This document shows, piece after piece, positions 1 to 9,162 of a DNA stretch of 64,000 bases (position 1 is its first letter; each line of letters begins with the position of its first letter). The position numbers and the translations under genes are program-made. The notes under the pieces are model-generated. The model worked only from the letters and a program-made list of their open reading frames with translations, had not been told where the DNA came from and searched no databases. This stretch comes from JBCCFK01 sp965262315 (lineage in GTDB: Bacteria; Actinomycetota; Acidimicrobiia; Acidimicrobiales; UBA8592), in contig CBDHFJ010000134.1 in assembly GCA_965262315.1 (NCBI GenBank), positions 1 to 64,000 on the forward strand, in the 5' to 3' direction.

Positions 1-1
1 A

Positions 2-796
2 GGCGATCGCGAGCTGACGATGCACATCGTCGTTCCGAAAAAGAAGTCGGATTCGCCATCGCCGGTCTATGTTTGGATTCACGGCGGGGGCTGGCAGGGC
101 GGAACCAAGGAAACCGGCGTTTGGAAGCTTGCCCCGTTGGTTCGCGACGGGTTCGTGGGAGCGACCATCGAATACCGGCTGACAGGACAAGCGACCTTCC
201 CGGCACAGATTGAGGACTGCAAGTGTGCGATCCGCTACTTGCGAGCCCACGCGGACCAATACAACATCGATCCCGATCGCATCGCCGTCGGTGGCAGCTC
301 CGCCGGCGGACATCTCGCCGCGCTGATGGGAACATCCGGCGGCGTCAAAGAACTGGAGGGCAGCGGCGGCTGGGCGGATCAATCCAGCGCCGTTCAAGCC
401 GTCGTGGATTTGTACGGCCCCACCGACTTCAAAGCATTCGTCTCCACACCCGGATATGAAAGCCACAATCGCGATGGTTCACCCGAATCAAAATTGCTGG
501 GCGGAGGAGAAGTGTTGCCGAACGAGGCCGGCATCCGTCGGGTCAATCCGATCACTTACATCGACCCGTCCGACCCTCCATTTTTGATTTTTCACGGCAG
601 CAAGGATCGAACGGTTCCGCCTAATCAAAGCGAAGCTCTTCACAAGGCGCTCCAATCAAAGGGCGTCGAATCAACGCTGAGCATCATCGACGGCGCCGGT
701 CACGGAGGCCCAGAGTTTGCCAATCCGGAAATCCGAAACGCACAGAGAGACTTCCTTGGGAAGCATCTGAAAAGCAATAAAAAAACGCCGGATTGA
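2..796 (+). CDS. alpha/beta hydrolase (esterase/lipase, BD-FAE-like), 5' end outside window
   Basis: The reading frame is open from base 2, and the residues before the first ATG at 20 (GDRELT) read like family sequence, so the true start lies upstream of the window. The fold motifs are all present: HGGGW oxyanion-hole loop near the N-terminus, nucleophile elbow GGSSAGG (Ser in G-S-S-A-G), the acid in FHGSKDRTVPP and the catalytic His in GAGHG. Hydrolases of this kind cleave carboxyl esters or acetylated sugars; the substrate cannot be read from the sequence. It converges with the downstream gene on the opposite strand, with a gap of about 30 bases. No frameshift is seen in the visible part. 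Confidence 0.9.
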   Translation, partial: GDRELTMHIVVPKKKSDSPSPVYVWIHGGGWQGGTKETGVWKLAPLVRDGFVGATIEYRLTGQATFPAQIEDCKCAIRYLRAHADQYNIDPDRIAVGGSSAGGHLAALMGTSGGVKELEGSGGWADQSSAVQAVVDLYGPTDFKAFVSTPGYESHNRDGSPESKLLGGGEVLPNEAGIRRVNPITYIDPSDPPFLIFHGSKDRTVPPNQSEALHKALQSKGVESTLSIIDGAGHGGPEFANPEIRNAQRDFLGKHLKSNKKTPD

Positions 797-828
797 AAAA
801 ACGTACGGCTCGCCGCTGATCAACCTGC

Positions 829-1881
829 TCACCGCTGATAGATCGGCAGGTAGCCTTGGTCGAGCTGCAACATGATCAGGTTGCACGCGGTGACGTAAAC
901 CGTGTGGATCACTTGGCCTTCCCAGTAACCGTCGGGGCGTTGCTCGCTGATGATGCGATCATAAAGACGATCGCGGAACGGCTTCCAAAGCTCGTTTCCC
1001 TGCCGGTAAACGACTTGGCTGTAGTACAGGTACGTGTAATGCCAATGGCCGAACGCGCGCGTCCCGTCGCTGATGTCATGAAGCGACTCCTTCGCATACT
1101 TCAACATTTCCGGAACGTGTTCGCTGTCGTAGTCGCCGGCGTTGTAAAGTGCTGCAAGCGCGGCGGCGGTGATGGCGGGCCGGCTGCTGCCTTTCTGTCG
1201 GCTGCTATAGCTGATTCCGCCGTCGGGGTTCTTGCAGCCGTAGATATACTCCTTGGCGCGTTCGATCACTTCGGCGCTGACGGGGATCCCCGCGTTTCGA
1301 CAGCCACGAAGTCCTTGAACCTGGGTGATGGTCGTGGAGCCTTCGTCAAAGTCGTTGCCGTCGCGGGCCGACACGTAACCCCATCCGCCGGCCGCCGTCT
1401 GCGCGTTGCCGCTGAACTCCACGGCCCGTGTTAACACGTCGACCAACTCTTCGCGACGGTCTAGTAAACCTTCTTCGCCCAAGACTTGTGACAGAAACAA
1501 CATCGAGAAGCCGTGGCCGTACGTGTACCGAGAATCAGTCTGCGGATCGCCGATCAAACCGTTGTCGCGGCTCTTGCTAATCAGAAAGTCGGCGGTGCGT
1601 GCGATCTGCCGTGCGTAAGGGCCTTGCGTCGTCGTGCTGCCGCTGCCGATCAGAGCGGTACCGGACAATGCCGCCAGCGCGGTCGGATAGACCTGCGTGT
1701 TCCATTGGCCTCGCGAAGACTGCGTGCGTCGGAGCCAATTCAGCCCCTTGGTGATCGCTTCGCTCCAACGAGGATCGCGTGCCGCCCCCGCGGAGCCGGC
1801 CGACAAACCCAAGCCTGCTCCGGCGGCGGAGAGTATCGTCGCTTGCCGGAGCCAGTCACGACGTGTGGAGCGAATCGACAT
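829..1881 (-). CDS. TAT-exported prenyltransferase/squalene-oxidase repeat protein
   Basis: 350 residues. The N-terminus has a twin-arginine signal (RRDWLRQ at about residues 7-13, then an Ala/Gly-rich hydrophobic stretch), so export in folded form is likely. The rest is a run of alpha/alpha repeats of the squalene-hopene cyclase/prenyltransferase type: GLNWLRRTQ with GQW, YTYGHGFSMLFLSQ, GGWGYVSA, NPDGGISYSS and RPDGYWEGQ. The catalytic DxDD of true squalene cyclases is not seen, so a cyclase role is not supported. Planctomycetes carry many such proteins of unknown job. The frame is intact from ATG to TGA. It may share a divergent region with nothing else: mutM lies upstream on the same strand after a repeat element. 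Confidence 0.85.
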   Translation of the reverse strand: MSIRSTRRDWLRQATILSAAGAGLGLSAGSAGAARDPRWSEAITKGLNWLRRTQSSRGQWNTQVYPTALAALSGTALIGSGSTTTQGPYARQIARTADFLISKSRDNGLIGDPQTDSRYTYGHGFSMLFLSQVLGEEGLLDRREELVDVLTRAVEFSGNAQTAAGGWGYVSARDGNDFDEGSTTITQVQGLRGCRNAGIPVSAEVIERAKEYIYGCKNPDGGISYSSRQKGSSRPAITAAALAALYNAGDYDSEHVPEMLKYAKESLHDISDGTRAFGHWHYTYLYYSQVVYRQGNELWKPFRDRLYDRIISEQRPDGYWEGQVIHTVYVTACNLIMLQLDQGYLPIYQR

Positions 1882-1965
1882 GCGAAAACCTGCTTTGGGA
1901 ATCTTTGTTCATCGGCCGTTTCGAGCATTCTACAGCATCGGCGAAAACGGGCGACAATGCCTAGC

Positions 1966-2037
1966 AAAAGGGGGCAGGAACCCATCGTGCAAAGTACCCG
2001 CAGGGCCGCTGGCGGCTATTGGATCCTGACCCCTTTT
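1966..2037. repeat. REP-like inverted repeat overlapping the mutM stop
   Basis: The left arm AAAAGGGGGCAGGAACCC (1966-1983) and the right arm GGATCCTGACCCCTTTT (2021-2037) are imperfect reverse complements around a GC-rich centre, so the 72 bases can fold into a long hairpin. The right arm carries the last codons and the TAG stop of mutM. A relative with the AAAAGGGG/CCCCTTTT core is present at 27121-27166. The shape and boundary position fit a dispersed REP-type element; it may also act as a terminator for mutM. Confidence 0.6.
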
Positions 2038-2900
2038 CCGTCGTCTGCGACCTTGGGATGAACCCCAGCCTTTTGCTGGCAGACCGGGCAAAAGAACGTG
2101 CTTCGCTGCGCCTGGACGATCCGCCGAATGACGCCCGCTTCGCAGCGAGGGCAGGGCAGGGTGGCTCGATCGTAGACACGGTGACAATTCTGATATCCGC
2201 CCGGATCATTCAATGCATTTCGATACGTTCCGTCGCCCAGCGTGCTGCCCTCGTAGCGAATGGCCTGGTTCAGGACGTCACCGATCGCTCGATGAATCCG
2301 CCGCCATTGTGGCCGGCTCAGCTTGTCGCACCTGGCTCGCGGATCCACGCCGGCCAGAAATAGGATCTCCGCGGCGTACAAATTCCCGATGCCCGCGACG
2401 ACCGTTTGGTCAAGCAATGCCACTTTGATGTTGCGTCTGCTACGCGCCAGTTTTTCGCGAATCTGGTCAGCTGAAATCTTCAACGCATCGACACCGAGCC
2501 GTTTATCGACATTCTCCGCGAATTCTCGCGCGGTCAGCAATCGAATGGTACCGAGTCCTCGACGGTCCCAAATCAGTAGCTGTGACTCCGCGCCCCCCGA
2601 AAGCTTGACGCGCAGCCGGAGATGCTCTTGCGAGGGCGGATCGACCAACAGCACGAGTCCCGTCATCCGCGGCTCGATCACGATGGTTTGCGCATCATCA
2701 AGATGAATCAACACCCGCTTGCCTCGGCGGCCGATGGAGCCGATCTGTCTTCCGCGGACCCGTCGACCGAACGCGTGGATACGGGGATGCAGCATACACG
2801 GCCGCAGTTCGCACGGCGGGCGCTCCACCGATTCGATTCGGCTACCGACGATCGGTGAAATGCCGCGGCACATCGTTTCGACTTCGGGAAGCTCCGGCAT
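2016..2900 (-). CDS. mutM: formamidopyrimidine-DNA glycosylase (Fpg/MutM)
   Basis: Base-excision repair enzyme that removes oxidised purines such as 8-oxoguanine and nicks the abasic site. The protein starts MPELPEVET, giving the catalytic Pro and Glu right after the initiator Met. It has the helix-two-turn-helix region (DQTVVAGIGNLYAAEILF) and ends in a four-Cys zinc finger (CPRC, then CPVC). At 294 residues it is slightly long for the family because the last codons (about GKGVRIQ) come from the inverted repeat at 1966-2037. Its ATG overlaps the stop of the upstream DUF429 gene by one base (TGATG), so the two are probably translationally coupled. The frame is intact. Confidence 0.95.
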   Translation of the reverse strand: MPELPEVETMCRGISPIVGSRIESVERPPCELRPCMLHPRIHAFGRRVRGRQIGSIGRRGKRVLIHLDDAQTIVIEPRMTGLVLLVDPPSQEHLRLRVKLSGGAESQLLIWDRRGLGTIRLLTAREFAENVDKRLGVDALKISADQIREKLARSRRNIKVALLDQTVVAGIGNLYAAEILFLAGVDPRARCDKLSRPQWRRIHRAIGDVLNQAIRYEGSTLGDGTYRNALNDPGGYQNCHRVYDRATLPCPRCEAGVIRRIVQAQRSTFFCPVCQQKAGVHPKVADDGKGVRIQ

Positions 2901-3763
2901 CAGCAGTAGACTCGTCCTTCGATCGGATAGCGTTTGTGTTTCGATATTGCTTCATGATCGTCACTTCGAAAGGAGTTCCACGATCCCACGGCGGCCAACA
3001 CCGCGTCCAGCGCATCGCCACCGGAATCCGACATCATCACTCGGCGCTGATACGCGGAAACGACCACGGCATCGCGCAGCCCTCGCATGATTCTCTGCCG
3101 AGTTTGAATGTGAGTCTTCTCGGGGTGTTTTCCTCCCGATTGCTTGTATCGCACGTGTGGAAGCCCTAATCTCTTCAGCGTCGATGACGGACAAGCTTCA
3201 ACAACAATCCGCCGCGCCGTCGCAAGCCGTCGATAATGAAACGGCAGAACGGCGACGGATTTTTCCCTCGACAACGGAAACAACACCTGGCTCATCCCGT
3301 GAACCGTCTGATGAATAATGCGGTAGTGGTAGCAATCAAACGGAGTTTTTGTTTCACGATCGGTATCACGGCGCACGTGCATTTGTCCCGTCTTCCGTTT
3401 CGTCATCTCGACGAGTTCCCGGCCGTACTGCTGCGCCGTGCCGGAAAAATCGCGGACGTGTTTCAGCTGCTTGGACCACGCCCCCAGCCCCAATTCGATC
3501 GGCAAACCGAATGGAAAGTCGCAGCCCCACAGACTGCATGTGCTGTCTTGAACGGAACGCACCAAGTACTCACAAACAGATTCTCGATCGTCCGATCCCG
3601 CGAATCGTCCGAGAGGACCGAGTCGGATGATCTCCGGCGGCTCTTTTCCCCGGACGGACAGTTCTGCGAGCCACGCCGTTCTTGCCCGACCGGGCGGCCC
3701 CGCTGAAATCGACTCCGTGACACCGTGCGGATAATTTGGCAGCTTTATCTTGTCGGTTGGCAT
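2900..3763 (-). CDS. DUF429-like predicted nuclease
   Basis: 287 residues. Three acidic blocks spaced as in DUF429 proteins (predicted RNase H-like nucleases) can be seen: WGCDFPFGLP, VVEACPSSTLKRLGLP and GGDALDAVLAAVG. The assignment rests on these motifs only. The gene overlaps mutM by one base and follows the Lgt-like gene closely, so it is in the middle of a minus-strand operon. A role in nucleic-acid repair is suggested only by its coupling to mutM. The start MPTDKIK sits a few bases after a possible stop of the upstream gene. Confidence 0.6.
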   Translation of the reverse strand: MPTDKIKLPNYPHGVTESISAGPPGRARTAWLAELSVRGKEPPEIIRLGPLGRFAGSDDRESVCEYLVRSVQDSTCSLWGCDFPFGLPIELGLGAWSKQLKHVRDFSGTAQQYGRELVEMTKRKTGQMHVRRDTDRETKTPFDCYHYRIIHQTVHGMSQVLFPLSREKSVAVLPFHYRRLATARRIVVEACPSSTLKRLGLPHVRYKQSGGKHPEKTHIQTRQRIMRGLRDAVVVSAYQRRVMMSDSGGDALDAVLAAVGSWNSFRSDDHEAISKHKRYPIEGRVYC

Positions 3764-3766
3764 CGA

Positions 3767-4490
3767 TCAGCCAGTCATTTGGGCGACGGTAGGTGATGGA
3801 ACACGACGGTTCCCGATACCATAGCGCGGCGAACAATAGGATGATCGCCAAGCTGGCCCACTGGTACGCCGTCATGTTCCCGACGATCCGGGGTTCCGGC
3901 CGAATCATCTCGGTCGCCAACCGATAGATCGCGTACGCGATGATGTAGAGCTTGATCAGGTTGCCAGGAAAGCACCGCCGCATCAGCAACATCGACAATA
4001 CGATCGCCGCGGCCGTGTGGAACAACGACTCGTAGAGCTGCGTGGGGTGTCGACCAACGGCATCGACCTTGGGAAAGACCATGGCCCACGGCAGATCCGT
4101 GGGGGTGCCATAAACAACACTGGGCTTGAAAACACCCCAATCGTCCCACCGCGATGGACGCGGCGACCGGAACCGCGAACCAGTCGCCCCGTTTTCGTCT
4201 TGATATCCAGCGTCCATTTGGCGAGTTCGACCTCCGAAATACCCACCGACCAATCCGCACAGGATCGTTTTTCCGTCTTGGAACCAAGCGGCGCCCGACA
4301 GCAACGCGCCCAGATCGCTGAATAAATACGGAAGTTTCGCACCGATCATCGCTCCACAGAATGCCCCCGCAATAACGCCGAAGCGTTGCCCACGATCCAT
4401 CGTGAGTTGATGGGGCGTGACACGGCCGACGACCCAACCGGTCATCATCGCCGCGCCGATGATCAACGAGTAAGTGACATCAACACTCAT
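3767..4490 (-). CDS. Lgt-like (prolipoprotein diacylglyceryl transferase family) membrane protein, three apparent frameshifts
   Basis: Family motifs appear in order but in different frames: GAFCGAMIGAKLPYLF and LCGLVGGYFG (frame 1), VELAKWTLDIKTKTG (frame 2), DWFAVPVAASIAVGRLGCF (frame 3), then YGTPTDLPWAMVFP and RHPTQLYESLFH (frame 1 again). HPTQLYE is the Lgt signature. Removing one G near 4220, one G from the GGGG near 4192 and one T from the TTT near 4110 restores a continuous family-like protein, so three +1 errors are likely. The start is taken at MSVDVTYS (4490). The C-terminus depends on a further frame change; a TGA at 3767-3769 would end it just before DUF429. It has a GRLGCF...CCYG block instead of the usual GRxGNFxNxE, so it may be a divergent paralogue, not housekeeping Lgt. 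Confidence 0.65.
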
Positions 4491-4564
4491 TGATGTTGAC
4501 CGGCATCGATGGGGCGCCCGACCGACGGAAGGCTGAGCTTCGGACGGACCGCCCGCAATGAATG

Positions 4565-6033
4565 TCACTTAACACCGGCAAATCGAACGTGTCCGTCGCG
4601 ATACAACACGTTGTAGGCCGAGAACGGGATCAGGTGTCCCGACGGCAAAAGATGATGCACACAAGACTTCATCAATTGTCGAACGTCAAAGTTGTACGCA
4701 TCCATGAACGAGGTGATCGTGACGCGAAGCAAATCCGATTGATTCAACGATCCATCGGCGGCTTTCCTCAAGAACGAACGTGCAACCTCATCCGCGTTTC
4801 CGTGGAACGGGCTGTTCGGCGGAACCCGCATCGGTGGACGAAACACCACATGGACGCGTCACGACAACCGGTGCGAGAAAGGAAATCTCCGATCAATGCC
4901 TTCGCTCGATCTCTCGTAAAAACAATCCCGCCGGAAAGAAGATCCATGTTCGCTGCAATATCAATGAATCGATTCAGTGGCACCAACGACCCGCCGTCGC
5001 GGTAGGCGTAACAGAGCGTGTGCGAGTTCGGATGGGCACACGGCAGCGGCAAAAAATCCGATCCGGCAAACCAATCGTGCACTTGTCCGGTGATCGCCTC
5101 GATCACATCCGGAAACGTCACGCGATCCTCGAGTTGCTGTGGCAAAAAATGCCGACCGCAGTACGTCGCCGGCTGAAAACTGAACGCCGGTCACATGCTT
5201 TCGCTCGGCGGCGTAGCGGATGATCGGTCCACACTGATCCAAATTCAATCCGGATTGCAGGGTGCAAACCAACGTCGTCTTCAGGCCGACTTCGCCAAGC
5301 AGTTCGACGGCACGCCGTTTCGTTTCCAACAAGGAGACGCCTCGCAATGCATCGTGAGGCGATTCCGTCAAACCGTCGAATTGCAGGTACACCTCCGCGC
5401 GATGACTCCACCGCGCCACGGCTTCGCGAAAACCGGCATCCTTGGCCAGGCGAACTCCGTTGGGTATTGATCATCACCACGTCGATCGGCTGCTCGCAGG
5501 CGTACTGGAAGAATCTGCAAGAACTCCGGATGAATGGTCGGCTCGCCGCCGGAAAGCTGTAGCACTTCGGGCTTGCCTTCCACGGCGACAAGCCGATCGA
5601 TCGCCGCCTTGCACTGCTGAAACGTCAGGTGTTGTCCGCCGGGCGCGCTGGCGGCGAAACACATCGGGCAAGTCAGGTTGCAATTGGATGTGATTTCCAG
5701 CAACGCGATGCAAGTGTGTTGTTCGTGCTCGGTGCAGAGCCCGCAATCATAGGGGCAACCTCGATCGGGCAAGGTTCCGTGGATTCGTGGAATCTTACCC
5801 GGCGTGGAATGTTCGTTTCGATCGAACAGCCGAACGTCCGAACACACATAGTCTTCGCGGACACCGTGAATGTCGCAACGCTTGCGGAAGTAAACGCGTT
5901 TTCCTTTGACAATGATCTTCGCCGGCACAACGGCTAAACAATCCGGGCATAGGCTCTGCGTCGTGCCCAAGAAATGGAATGCTGCCGCAGCTTCATCGTT
6001 TTCGCCTCCACAACCGCCACAGTAACGTTCCAC
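4565..6033 (-). CDS. COG1964/Tes-like radical SAM protein, broken by several frameshifts
   Basis: Reconstructed in order: an N-terminal Cys cluster (CPDCLAVVPAKI), CPYDCGLCTEHEQHT, then the radical SAM cluster loop CNLTCPMC, the GGEP motif (LQLSGGEPTIHPEF), then in other frames FFQYACEQPIDVVMINT, VYLQFDGL, LVCTLQSGLNLDQCGPII, LPCAHPNSHTLCYAY and the C-terminal SCVHHLLPSGHLIPFSAYN. This arrangement matches COG1964 radical SAM proteins, the group that includes the archaeal tetraether lipid synthase Tes; that relation is from family knowledge and motifs, not a search. At least four frame changes occur between about 5515 and 4850 with no loss of conserved blocks, which argues for sequencing indels. 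It lies between a small membrane gene and the Lgt-like gene. The substrate is unknown. Confidence 0.7.
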
Positions 6034-6223
6034 CCGCCGCCAATCCCAGCGCTGCCGAACCGATCAAGAGCACAGGAATCAACTGATCCACTGCCCGTCC
6101 GCCGCCCGAGGCGCTCCCGATCGCGAGCAGTCCAAAGCAAGTTGCGGTGCAAGCGATCAAGAACGCCGCGACCGCTGTGACGCAGGCGGCGACGACGCCG
6201 GCTAAGGAGGCGAGAAAAACCAC
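5993..6223 (-). CDS. small two-TM membrane protein
   Basis: 76 residues. Two hydrophobic segments (about 3-38 and 49-67) end in WRLWRRKR, so a basic cytoplasmic tail is likely. The 3' end overlaps the start of the radical SAM gene by about 40 bases, so either the genes overlap or the radical SAM start is slightly misplaced by an indel. No family recognised. Confidence 0.5.
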   Translation of the reverse strand: MVFLASLAGVVAACVTAVAAFLIACTATCFGLLAIGSASGGGRAVDQLIPVLLIGSAALGLAAGGTLLWRLWRRKR

Positions 6224-6247
6224 GGACCGCTCGCCGATCGAAACTTC

Positions 6248-6598
6248 CTATTCCCGCTCTGGCGCTTGCGGCTGACCAAGACCGCCGTGCGAATCAGGCG
6301 CCGGCGCGATCAAGACGCCGAGCAAAACCGCCAGCCCGGGTGCGACGAAGGCCAGAGCGGTGATCACGATCACCAAACCGACGATCAGAACGATGATCGG
6401 ATAGGACGTTTGTTCCGCCTCGTCGAGAGGAACGGGTGGTGAGTACGGATTGACCAACGTGGCCATCACCGGAGCCTCATCCGCATCATCGGATGCCGGC
6501 GACGCGGAGGCCGCGACTTCCGAATGACAAAGCCAACACGCTTGCCCGCCGGCCGTCACCGCCTGGCAAACCGGACAAATCACTAGCTCAGTCGACAT
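6248..6598 (-). CDS. zinc-ribbon plus transmembrane hypothetical protein
   Basis: About 116 residues when started at MSTELVICPVC (6598). It has two CxxC knuckles (CPVC and CWLC, about residues 8-24), a Pro/Ala-rich linker with NPYSPPVP, and one long hydrophobic segment of about 40 residues near the C-terminus that could make two short TM helices. Such zinc-ribbon/membrane proteins are common and uncharacterised in planctomycetes. The longer upstream reading in this frame belongs to the neighbouring membrane gene after a frameshift. Confidence 0.55.
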   Translation of the reverse strand: MSTELVICPVCQAVTAGGQACWLCHSEVAASASPASDDADEAPVMATLVNPYSPPVPLDEAEQTSYPIIVLIVGLVIVITALAFVAPGLAVLLGVLIAPAPDSHGGLGQPQAPERE

Positions 6599-6641
6599 CG
6601 CCGTCCCCGCTGATGCGCCTGTCGGCATAGTGCCGCGCCAA

Positions 6642-7250
6642 TCACGCGGAACCGACGAATGATTTGGCCCAGCATTGATTCCGCTGATCGCGACCGCCAA
6701 CAGCGTGATGACCTGCTGATAGCGAGGGACAACCCCTACTTTTGCGTCCGCAAACCATTGCGGCCAACGTCCCATGACCATCAGATAGGAATACGAGAAG
6801 ATCGCCCCGGCGGTCGCCGCACGAAACCAGCGGTAAACTGAAACGCATCGCCGCCATCACGAGAATCAAGAAATATCCCAGCACCAGCGGACTCCGTTGC
6901 CCGCCGCCCAGGCAGAGAACGGCGGTCAGCAACACCAAGTCCATCCCGGTGGTGATGTAGGGCGTCGCACCGGGAAATGTCCGCTGGCGTAGGCAAACAT
7001 CGATGGCCAGCGACATCAGCAACCATCCCACGACGATCACCGTGACAGCCAAGTGGAATACGTCGTCTGGCGGGCTCGAAGACGCAAAGAGGCCGACGGG
7101 CCGGTAATGCTGGGCCAAGTGGACGACGTAAAATGCGACCAGACTAAGAATCCGCAGGTGGTTGGCACGATACTCCCCGTCGAGCTGTTGCCATCGACCG
7201 GCAACATACCAGGCGTCGTCATCATCAAGAGGTTTCGCGCTGGATGCCAA
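6642..7250 (-). CDS. multi-pass membrane protein, frameshifted
   Basis: The N-terminal part is soluble (DDDDAWYVAGRW), followed by hydrophobic segments around VAFYVVHLAQHY, VFHLAVTVIVVGWLLMSLAID, MDLVLLTAVLCLGG and LGYFLILVMAAMRFSLPLV. After about base 6825 the membrane-like sequence continues in another frame (IFSYSYLMV, then RYQQVITLLAVAISGI), so one or more single-base errors are likely and the true C-terminus is near 6640. The layout resembles the membrane input part of sensor proteins, but no catalytic domain follows. Function unknown. Confidence 0.5.
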   Translation of the reverse strand: MASSAKPLDDDDAWYVAGRWQQLDGEYRANHLRILSLVAFYVVHLAQHYRPVGLFASSSPPDDVFHLAVTVIVVGWLLMSLAIDVCLRQRTFPGATPYITTGMDLVLLTAVLCLGGGQRSPLVLGYFLILVMAAMRFSLPLVSCGDRRGDLLVFLSDGHGTLAAMVCGRKSRGCPSLSAGHHAVGGRDQRNQCWAKSFVGSA

Positions 7251-7413
7251 AGCTGGTGACTCCTACCCGCCGATCGGATCGTTCCCCGTCCGCATCGCCG
7301 CCAAGCTGCAATCAAATATCGCAGTGATCCAGCCGGGGCCACTACGGTTGTCCTTGCACGGGGCCCGCGAGTGCTTCGTCAACTTTTGAATTTGAGGCGC
7401 CGATATTGATATT

Positions 7414-7464
7414 GTGGCTCGGCTGTCCAAGCCGAGATACCTCGATTGGGACAATCGAAGCCAC
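7414..7464. repeat. hairpin element, copy 1 (in gap 7251-7668)
   Basis: An imperfect inverted repeat: GTGGCTCGGCTGTCCAAGCC at the left, then its near-complement ending TCGAAGCCAC at 7464, separated by a few bases. Flanking bases AATTTGA (about 7389) and TCAAATT (about 7483) also pair. It matches the core of the element at 10463-10591, so this is a dispersed family. The rest of the 418-base gap between the membrane gene and trpB holds no gene I can support. Confidence 0.7.
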
Positions 7465-7668
7465 ACTGAAGCGACCCCAACGTCAAATTGAGACTAAGCT
7501 CGAGGACCCCGCGAACAATTGAAATCGGGATTGGTCTGCACAGCTTAATGGTCCTCAAGCGAACATGCGAGATATCGTGGCATCTCGTTGACCGGCTCGC
7601 GACCGAAAGTGAGAATCAGTCGACCCATCCACCCCGAAAATCGATCCACGGAACGAGTTTTTCCCCAC

Positions 7669-8901
7669 ATGAGCACCGACACCACCACCACCGCCGCTTC
7701 CGCTGCCGCCGTTCCCGATGAACGAGGCCGGTTCGGTGACTTCGGAGGCCGATTCGTGCCGGAGACGCTGACGCGGGCACTGGACCAGTTGTGCGACGAG
7801 TACGATCAGGCGAAGAAAGATGCCTCGTTTCAGGCCGAACTCTCTGAATTGCTTCGCACTTTCGTCGGCCCGCCCCAACCGGCTGTACCACGCCAAGCGG
7901 TTGACCGAATCGGTGGGCGGGGCGCAGATCTGGCTCAAACGCGAAGACTTGAATCACACCGGCGCCCACAAAAATCAACAATACTCTCGGCCAGGCCCTG
8001 CTGACGCTGCGAATGGGCAAGAACCGCGTGATCGCGGAAACCGGTGCCGGACAGCACGGTGTCGCGTCGGCAACCGCGTGCGCGCATTTCGGATTGCCGT
8101 GCACCGTGTACATGGGCAGCGAAGACATTCGCCGACAAAAGCCGAATGTCTTCAGCATGAAACTGCTGGGCGCCGAGATCTGTCCGGTTGAAAGCGGTTC
8201 GAAAACACTCCGGGATGCCGTCAACGAAGGCCATGCGTGACTGGATGGCGTCGGTCGACAATACGCATTACATCATCGGCAGCGTGATCGGCCCCGCATC
8301 CATTCCCGATGATGGTTCGTGATTTTCAAAGTGTGATCGGACGCGAAACGAAAGCTCAATGCCATGAAACGTTCGATCGATTGCCGGATTGCGTCGTCGC
8401 TTGCGTCGGCGGCGGCAGCAACGCCGCGGGTATGTTCTATCCATTCATCGATGACGAAGGCGTCAAGATTTACCGGGGTGGAAGCCGGCGGCCGCGGCCA
8501 CAATGCCGGTGACCATGCTTCGCCGCTGACCTACGGAAGCCCGGGTGTCTTGCACGGCAGCTATAGCTACGTCATGCAAGACGACGACGGACAAACCTGT
8601 GACGTTCACAGCATAAGCGCGGGTTTGGATTACCCCGGTGTCGGACCGGAACACAGTTACTGGAAAGACACCGGACGCGTCGATTACCTCGAATGGCGGT
8701 GACGACGAAGCGATGCAGGCGTTCGATCAACTCGCGCGGACTGAGGGTATTATCGCCGCACTTGAATCCAGCCACGCCGTGGCCAAAGCCATGACCATCG
8801 CGGCGAGCATGTCACCTCAAGAACACTTGGTGGTATGCCTTTCCGGCCGCGGCGACAAAGACGCGATGGAAATCGCGAGACTGCGCGGCGAGTCGTGGTA
8901 G
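7669..8901 (+). CDS. trpB: tryptophan synthase beta chain, about six apparent frameshifts
   Basis: TrpB joins indole to serine through PLP to make tryptophan. The start is MSTDTTTT at 7669. All conserved blocks are present in order but spread over three frames: FGDFGGRFVPETL; RPNRLYHAKRLTE and WLKREDLNHTGAHK (the PLP lysine); NRVIAETGAGQHG; THYIIGSVIGP; CVGGGSNAAGMF (phosphate loop); GVEAGGRG; GVLHGSYSYVMQDDDGQ; ISAGLDYPGVGPEHS; IIAALESSHAVA; LVVCLSGRGDKD. Frame changes fall near 7865, 7975, 8232, 8300, 8477 and 8690. The total length (1233 bases) is normal for the family. Preserved motifs and length argue for indel errors in the sequence, not for a true pseudogene. No other trp gene is adjacent. 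Confidence 0.9.
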
Positions 8902-8936
8902 AATGGAGTGGGTAGCAACCTGATCGCGAGGAGATC

Positions 8937-9128
8937 ATGACGACGGTTATCCTTGACGAAGAATTCGCGGAACTGCTGAAGGCCGATCGAGCCGCCACCG
9001 GTGCAGACCGGTATGACGAAGTGTGGGAGGGAACGTACATGATGTTCTGTTTGCTTGATGATCCCGATGGCGACCGCCCATCCATCTCGGTCGTCGATTC
9101 GCAATGCAATCGGACCTGGACGGTCTGA
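8937..9128 (+). pseudogene. truncated Uma2-family N-terminus
   Basis: 63 residues. The first 36 (MTTVILDEEF, then RYDEVWEGTYMM) are nearly the same as the start of the next gene at 9163, which is a Uma2-family (PD-(D/E)XK-like) protein. After that the sequence loses similarity and stops. The two starts lie 226 bases apart, each with a purine-rich stretch before the ATG, which suggests a tandem duplication with the upstream copy decayed or interrupted. Confidence 0.55.
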
Positions 9129-9162
9129 AATCGCGTAGGTCTGACTCTTAGTCGAGGTGCAA

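Noticed and set aside
7669..8901. trpB as a true pseudogene
   Set aside because: All active-site blocks and normal total length are kept through about six frame changes, and neighbours show the same pattern, so sequence error is more likely.
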